Part shown: positions 14,397 through 17,835 of the stretch, piece after piece | Numbering within the stretch: position 1 is the first letter of the stretch | Layout of the letters: each line of letters begins with the position of its first letter | From: Eubacteriales Family XIII. Incertae Sedis bacterium | Lineage (GTDB): Bacteria; Bacillota; Clostridia; Peptostreptococcales; Anaerovoracaceae | Reading direction: 5' to 3' | Assembly (NCBI GenBank): GCA_031290715.1 | Contig: JAITNA010000111.1 | Coordinates: 1-17,835 of the forward strand | Length of the DNA stretch: 17,835 nucleotides | Translations under genes and position numbers: made by a program | Notes under the pieces: generated by a model | Told to the model about the DNA's origin: nothing | Databases searched by the model: none | Seen by the model: only the letters and a program-made list of their open reading frames with translations

Positions 14397-14945
14397 ATGA
14401 TAGGCGTTGTTCAACGGGTTTTGTCGAGGATTCGGGGCGAGGAGCCGACGGCGGCTTTAATCGGGAAAGGGCTGCGGGTCGGGGCCGGTTTTTCGCGCGG
14501 CGATCATGTTGTGATCGATTCGGCGCATTGCTGGCTGATCCGATTCGGCGATCATGTCAGGCTTGAGCCTTATGTTCATATTCTGGCCCACGACGCGACG
14601 GCGCAGTTTCATTACGGCTACACGCGGATCGCGCCGGTTGAGATCGGCGACAATGTCTGGATCGGCACGGGGGTACTCGTCATGCCGGGCGTGACGATCG
14701 GCGACAATGTGATCATCTGCGCGGGGAGCATTGTATCAAAAGATATCCCGCCGGGGATCACGGCCGCGGGAATCCCCGCGAGAAAGGTCGGGGATTTTCA
14801 TGAATACATGGCGCAAATCAAGGCCGAGCTTGAAACGGCGCCGCGCCTTGACGAAAAATGGGCGCGGCGGGGCGGCGTTACCGCGAAGGAGCGGGAAGAA
14901 ATGTTTTTGGTTTTGAAGGAGGCGGGGGCGGGCTATGTCCGTTGA
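14397..14945 (+). CDS. left-handed beta-helix (hexapeptide repeat) O-acyltransferase, paralogue of 4175-4720
   Basis: The second hexapeptide acyltransferase of the cluster, 182 residues. AHD (64-66) holds the probable catalytic histidine; the coil (about 80-120) reads VEIGDNVWIGTGVLVMPGVT then IGDNVIICAGSIV, ending KDIPPGITAAGIPARK. The N-terminal helix, the YGYTR segment (74-78) and the C-terminal GAGYVR match the first copy, so the two arose by duplication. This copy is closer to the family consensus (IGDNV, IGTG) than the first, which has lost several repeat positions. ATG 14397 is chosen from the strong site at 14376-14386. Its end overlaps the polymerase start by 11 nt. It probably acylates a different sugar or position from the first copy. 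Confidence 0.9.
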   Translation: MIGVVQRVLSRIRGEEPTAALIGKGLRVGAGFSRGDHVVIDSAHCWLIRFGDHVRLEPYVHILAHDATAQFHYGYTRIAPVEIGDNVWIGTGVLVMPGVTIGDNVIICAGSIVSKDIPPGITAAGIPARKVGDFHEYMAQIKAELETAPRLDEKWARRGGVTAKEREEMFLVLKEAGAGYVR

Positions 14946-17037
14946 CCTGAGGAAAAGGCTGTTCGGCGCGGCGCCGGGGCTTCTGCTCATTCTTGTGTTG
15001 ACCGATCTTGCCACGGTGGCGTTTTTTCGGATCATGGGAAGCGACGAAGCTTACTATATGTATGCTTTCTATGCCTTGGTCGGCGTCACAATCTATCTTT
15101 TTGCGAAATTCCTCGGCAAAGAGATCTATCTGCTGGCCGCGCTCCCCCGGCTGTTGACGGCGGGAAATCTGACGGGCTTTCTGTTTCACCTCAGTGTTGA
15201 TAACAGCGATTTTCAAAACCCCTTGAAAATCCACGCGTTCACCCTTGTCTGGATCGTGATCTTCGCGCTCGAATTGGCGGAGATGCTGTACCGGCGCGAG
15301 CGAATCATGAGCCGTATGACGGCGCTCGGCATTTTGACCGTGATGGTCTTCGCGGTCGTCACACTGGCGGTGCGCGGCGGGAGCGGCATGGGGATGTTGG
15401 CAGAGAACTATGCGGGGCCGTTCAGCTTTTTCCTGTTCTTCTATATCTATCGCGAGCGCCTTGATTTCACGCGTATGCGGCGATGGATGAATGTGTATCT
15501 GGCGTGTATTATCGTACTCGCCCTTTATGGCATGATCGAATATTTCAGTAAGGAAAACTATTTTGCCAATTATTTCATCGAAAATATTCCGAGTACTTTT
15601 TCGCGTGAAAAATACCGGACGGCGGGGACGGTCGGGCAGATCATCTTTCCGCAGCTCATGCTGACCGGGTGCTTCATCGCGCGGCACAATGTCGGAAAGC
15701 TGTACGCGCGGGCGCCGATCTACCTCTTTCTTGCCGTCGCCGCGTCGATGAGCCAGACGCGGGCGCTGATCGTTTTGATCCCGGCATACGTGATCATCTC
15801 GGAGTTTGCGAAGGTCCTGGCGGCGGGCCGCGCGGGTGTCAGAAAGATCGCGCGGGCGGGCTCGGCGCTGATTTTGGCGTTTGCCGTCTTTGCGATTGTC
15901 CTGATGCAAACATCCCTTGGGGAAAAGATCACGGAACGCTTCCTTGCGGACGAAGGCTCCGTGAACGCGCGGATGCTGCAGATCGAGTATTTCACGGAGC
16001 ATTTCACGGAGCTGCGCATGTACGGGATCGGCGGATTTGCGGAAACGGTGACGCTCAGCGACGATGCCGGAACCGGGATCATATCGGAAATCCCTTGGAT
16101 CAATCTGTATTTTGAGGTCGGTATTTTTCTGCTGATCTTGATCGCGTTTTTGCTTTTTGCCGTGTTCAGCGGCGCGCTTTGGTTTGAATTGCTGCTGCTG
16201 TTGGCGGCGTTCAGCCCGTATACGACGCTCACGGCGAAGAATCAATGCTATCTGATGTTTTTTTTCATCGCGGCGTACTCGGTGAAAATGAAGGTGAACG
16301 CGCGGCAGCTTGCGGAAGGGGAAAGCGCGGGGGAGGAACGGGAAAGCTTGCGGGGAGAATGGGAAAACGTGCGGGGAGAGCAGGGAAGCCCTTGGGGAAA
16401 ACGGACGCGGGGAAAACGGGTGCGGGTTTTTGAGGCCGGCGTCGTTGTTATCGCACTTGCGGCGGCGATGGCCGTATCCGGGATTGCCGGCGCAAGCGCG
16501 GCGAACGGTTTGGAGAAGAAGTATCGGGCGGTCGCCGACCTGTATGTCAATCCCCCCGCCGTGAACGCCGCGGATTCGTTATTTTTGGAGGAACAGCGGG
16601 ATTATTCGCTGCGGATGAACAAGTATCTGGCAGACGACATCGCAAAATTGGCGATGTCCGGGGAAGTCATGAACCGGATGGAAGAAATCTATGAGGAATT
16701 GACCGGCGGCCCGATGCCCGAAACGGATTTCACGGACAAGCTGACGGTCACCAATGTGTATGAGGGAAGGATCGTTCGCATACGCTATACGGACAATGGC
16801 GCGCGGCACGTCGCGGCTGTCGTCAACGGACTGGCGTGGGCGACGGAAGCCTACGCGTCAGAATTGCTCGGCTTCGGGCCGACGGTGATCATCTCGGAGG
16901 AAGCGGCCGCGGCGTCGGCCGGTCCGAGGATCGGCGCGCTCACCGTGATCAGCGTACTGTTCACCGGGCAGGTTTTTTGCTGCGTTTATTTGCTGCTCTT
17001 GCTGCTGCGGCGGGGACGGCGCGGCGCGGGCGGGTGA
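14935..17037 (+). CDS. Wzy-type O-antigen/EPS polymerase fused to a C-terminal Wzz-like co-polymerase module
   Basis: Residues 1-455 are a multi-spanning Wzy/O-antigen-ligase-like protein: about 12 hydrophobic segments, RTAGTVGQIIFPQL (228-241), MSQTRALIVLIPAY (272-285), then a loop with RMLQIEYFTEHF (346-357) and YGIGGF (363-368). Such proteins join repeat units on the outer face. A cytoplasmic, charged linker (about 460-498) made of heptapeptide repeats follows. Residues 500-700 look like Wzz: helix at about 501-522, YRAVADLYVNP (530-540), a helical extracytoplasmic domain with KLTVTNVYEGRIVRIRYTD (602-620) and HVAAVVNGLAWA (625-636), and a second helix at about 667-691. The usual proline-rich segment before the last helix is reduced to SAGPRI. 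ATG 14935 follows GGAGGCGGGGGC and overlaps the preceding gene. Usual Wzy length is about 400-470, so the extra 240 residues are the oddity. Confidence 0.87.
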   Translation: MSVDLRKRLFGAAPGLLLILVLTDLATVAFFRIMGSDEAYYMYAFYALVGVTIYLFAKFLGKEIYLLAALPRLLTAGNLTGFLFHLSVDNSDFQNPLKIHAFTLVWIVIFALELAEMLYRRERIMSRMTALGILTVMVFAVVTLAVRGGSGMGMLAENYAGPFSFFLFFYIYRERLDFTRMRRWMNVYLACIIVLALYGMIEYFSKENYFANYFIENIPSTFSREKYRTAGTVGQIIFPQLMLTGCFIARHNVGKLYARAPIYLFLAVAASMSQTRALIVLIPAYVIISEFAKVLAAGRAGVRKIARAGSALILAFAVFAIVLMQTSLGEKITERFLADEGSVNARMLQIEYFTEHFTELRMYGIGGFAETVTLSDDAGTGIISEIPWINLYFEVGIFLLILIAFLLFAVFSGALWFELLLLLAAFSPYTTLTAKNQCYLMFFFIAAYSVKMKVNARQLAEGESAGEERESLRGEWENVRGEQGSPWGKRTRGKRVRVFEAGVVVIALAAAMAVSGIAGASAANGLEKKYRAVADLYVNPPAVNAADSLFLEEQRDYSLRMNKYLADDIAKLAMSGEVMNRMEEIYEELTGGPMPETDFTDKLTVTNVYEGRIVRIRYTDNGARHVAAVVNGLAWATEAYASELLGFGPTVIISEEAAAASAGPRIGALTVISVLFTGQVFCCVYLLLLLLRRGRRGAGG
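16318..16424 (+). repeat. 21-bp in-frame tandem repeat encoding the Wzy-Wzz linker
   Basis: Purine-rich units starting GGGAAA recur at about 16319, 16340, 16361 and 16383, a period of 21-22 bp, then decay. The encoded heptapeptides are GESAGEE, RESLRGE, WENVRGE, QGSPWGK and RTRGKRV (residues 462-496). The array lies precisely between the last polymerase helix and the first helix of the Wzz-like module. Confidence 0.75.
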
Positions 17038-17717
17038 GGATAGTTCGCCCATATTGCACTCAGCGGAGCAAAGTACATATCGCCGCCATAGGTTTGCGTT
17101 TCATGTCCTGTATACAGCACAATGCCGCAAAGAAATCGAGCGCCCGCCAATTCGCGCAAAGCCTTCATTCCTTGAAAATCCTTGCTTGAAACCGATTTGG
17201 CGGACTTTATTTCAAGGCCGATAATCCTTCCGTCACGCAGTTCAATCACGATATCCACTTCTTTTTTATCTCTGTTCCGAAAATGATATAACGCATAGTC
17301 CATATCAGACCACGTTTTCTGTTTAAATAGTTCCGATACCGCGAAGCTTTCGAAAATCGGGTCGAATGTTTCCCCATTCATTACATCAGCCAAAGCTTGA
17401 CTGTCAATTCCATTTAAGAAACTCGCAAGACCGGTATCCGCGATAGATAGTTTTTTTCTTCCTACAATCCGTTCGGACAAATTCCTTCCCCATGCCGGAA
17501 GTTCGTGAATCAGAAACAGATCATGAAGCAACCGAACATACCCATGCAAACTGCTTTCCGGAATCTGTACCCGAGAAGCGGCTTTTGACTGGATATACTC
17601 ACCGGACGTTTGCGCAGAAATTAATGTGAACAAAGTCCCCAACTTGTCAAGGTGCGCCAAGCCTGATATTTCAGCAGCATCATGATCGATAACACTGTTC
17701 GCATAATTTTGAAAAAA
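16986..17717 (-). pseudogene. C-terminal part of AAA_14/DUF4143 ATPase, broken gene
   Basis: This minus-strand frame encodes the DUF4143 half of a family of ATPases: FFQNYANSVIDHDAAEIS, SLHGYVRLLHDLFLIHELPAW, LSIADTGLASFLNGI, ESFAVSEL and the nuclease-like YHFRNRDKKEVDIVIE, then GLEIKSAKS. The open frame from TTG 17660 alone gives 224 residues, but homology clearly continues upstream to about 17717, where it loses frame with the ATPase half. Downstream, the family's usual end (APLSAIWA) is reached near 17041, after which the frame runs on into the antisense of the polymerase gene and stops at 16986-16988, so the native stop seems lost. The DNA is visibly more AT-rich than the polysaccharide cluster. 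Function of intact relatives is poorly known. Confidence 0.8.
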
Positions 17718-17835
17718 AGCGTTCCTTCGGGATACTGGCTGACAAACGCGACAGGGTCAGCCGCCGCAACCGTAAGGATGCTTGGATCGTCAAGCGTCAA
17801 GTATTTTATGTCCGCTTTTTCCGAAAGCATACGGA
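17718..17835 (-). pseudogene. N-terminal fragment of the same AAA_14/DUF4143 ATPase, cut by window edge
   Basis: The frame reads IKYLTLDDPSILTVAAADP then VAFVSQYPEGTLF, matching the stretch between Walker A and Walker B of AAA_14 ATPases. It then leaves homology at an A7 tract (17712-17718 on the plus strand) and continues as an unrelated tail to a stop at about 17621. Walker B, the sensor region and the rest of the ATPase core (roughly 100 residues or more in relatives) are absent, and the following DUF4143 part is in another frame. The Walker A end lies beyond the window. Together with the 16986-17717 part this is one decayed gene with an internal deletion. Confidence 0.75.

Noticed and set aside
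14878..16245. Minus-strand open frame of 455 codons
   Set aside because: Rich in Arg, Gln and His with no domain; typical shadow of a membrane-protein gene on the other strand.
17028..17050. Terminator at the end of the polymerase gene
   Set aside because: GGGCG and CGCCC can pair weakly around a 13-nt loop but no T-run follows; not convincing.

Overview
WHAT IT IS. The window holds one long, rightward, tightly packed gene cluster (about 388 to 17037) for a Wzx/Wzy-type exopolysaccharide or capsule. It is bounded on the left by a repeat-rich intergenic region and on the right by a decayed leftward AAA-ATPase/DUF4143 gene. No rRNA, tRNA, CRISPR or transposase is visible. The DNA is GC-rich with strong GGAG-type ribosome binding sites and frequent GTG/TTG starts. 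The mix of a TupA-like ATP-grasp protein, an Alg14/Alg13 glycosyltransferase pair, short kinase-less Wzz proteins and a lipoprotein hydrolase suggests a GC-rich Bacillota-like (Clostridia-type) bacterium, probably from an uncultured lineage. That taxonomic guess is inference only. LAYOUT. 1-387: a 22-bp minisatellite, half of a dispersed repeat, then an AT-rich promoter/leader with two sets of direct repeats. 388-4720: priming phosphoglycosyltransferase, secreted membrane-tethered clan GH-A glycosidase, hexapeptide-repeat acyltransferase. 4721-4902: intergenic spacer carrying three consecutive hairpins. 4903-6784: acyl carrier protein and AMP-forming acyl ligase. 6798-9882: TupA-like ATP-grasp protein, GT4 glycosyltransferase, alpha/beta-hydrolase lipoprotein. 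9889-14345: Wzz-like protein, second GT4 glycosyltransferase, MurJ-like flippase, Alg14-like and Alg13-like subunits. 14397-17037: second acyltransferase and a 700-residue Wzy polymerase with a Wzz-like module fused to its C terminus. 16986-17835: broken ATPase gene on the minus strand. HOW IT WORKS TOGETHER (inference from families). The priming enzyme loads the first sugar phosphate on undecaprenyl phosphate. The Alg14/Alg13 pair and the two GT4 enzymes extend the unit, perhaps to about four sugars if no other locus contributes. The MurJ-like flippase exports it, and the Wzy-Wzz fusion plus the separate Wzz protein polymerise it and set chain length. The glycosidase and lipoprotein esterase-like enzyme act outside the membrane. 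The ACP, AMP-forming ligase, two acyltransferases and the ATP-grasp protein form a plausible acyl or aminoacyl decoration branch; this and the polymerase/co-polymerase fusion are the most unusual parts. Almost every junction is a 1-to-11-base start/stop overlap, which implies one co-transcribed, translationally coupled operon. Short in-frame or intergenic minisatellites with a GCGGGAA-type core recur at gene ends and at the fusion joint.
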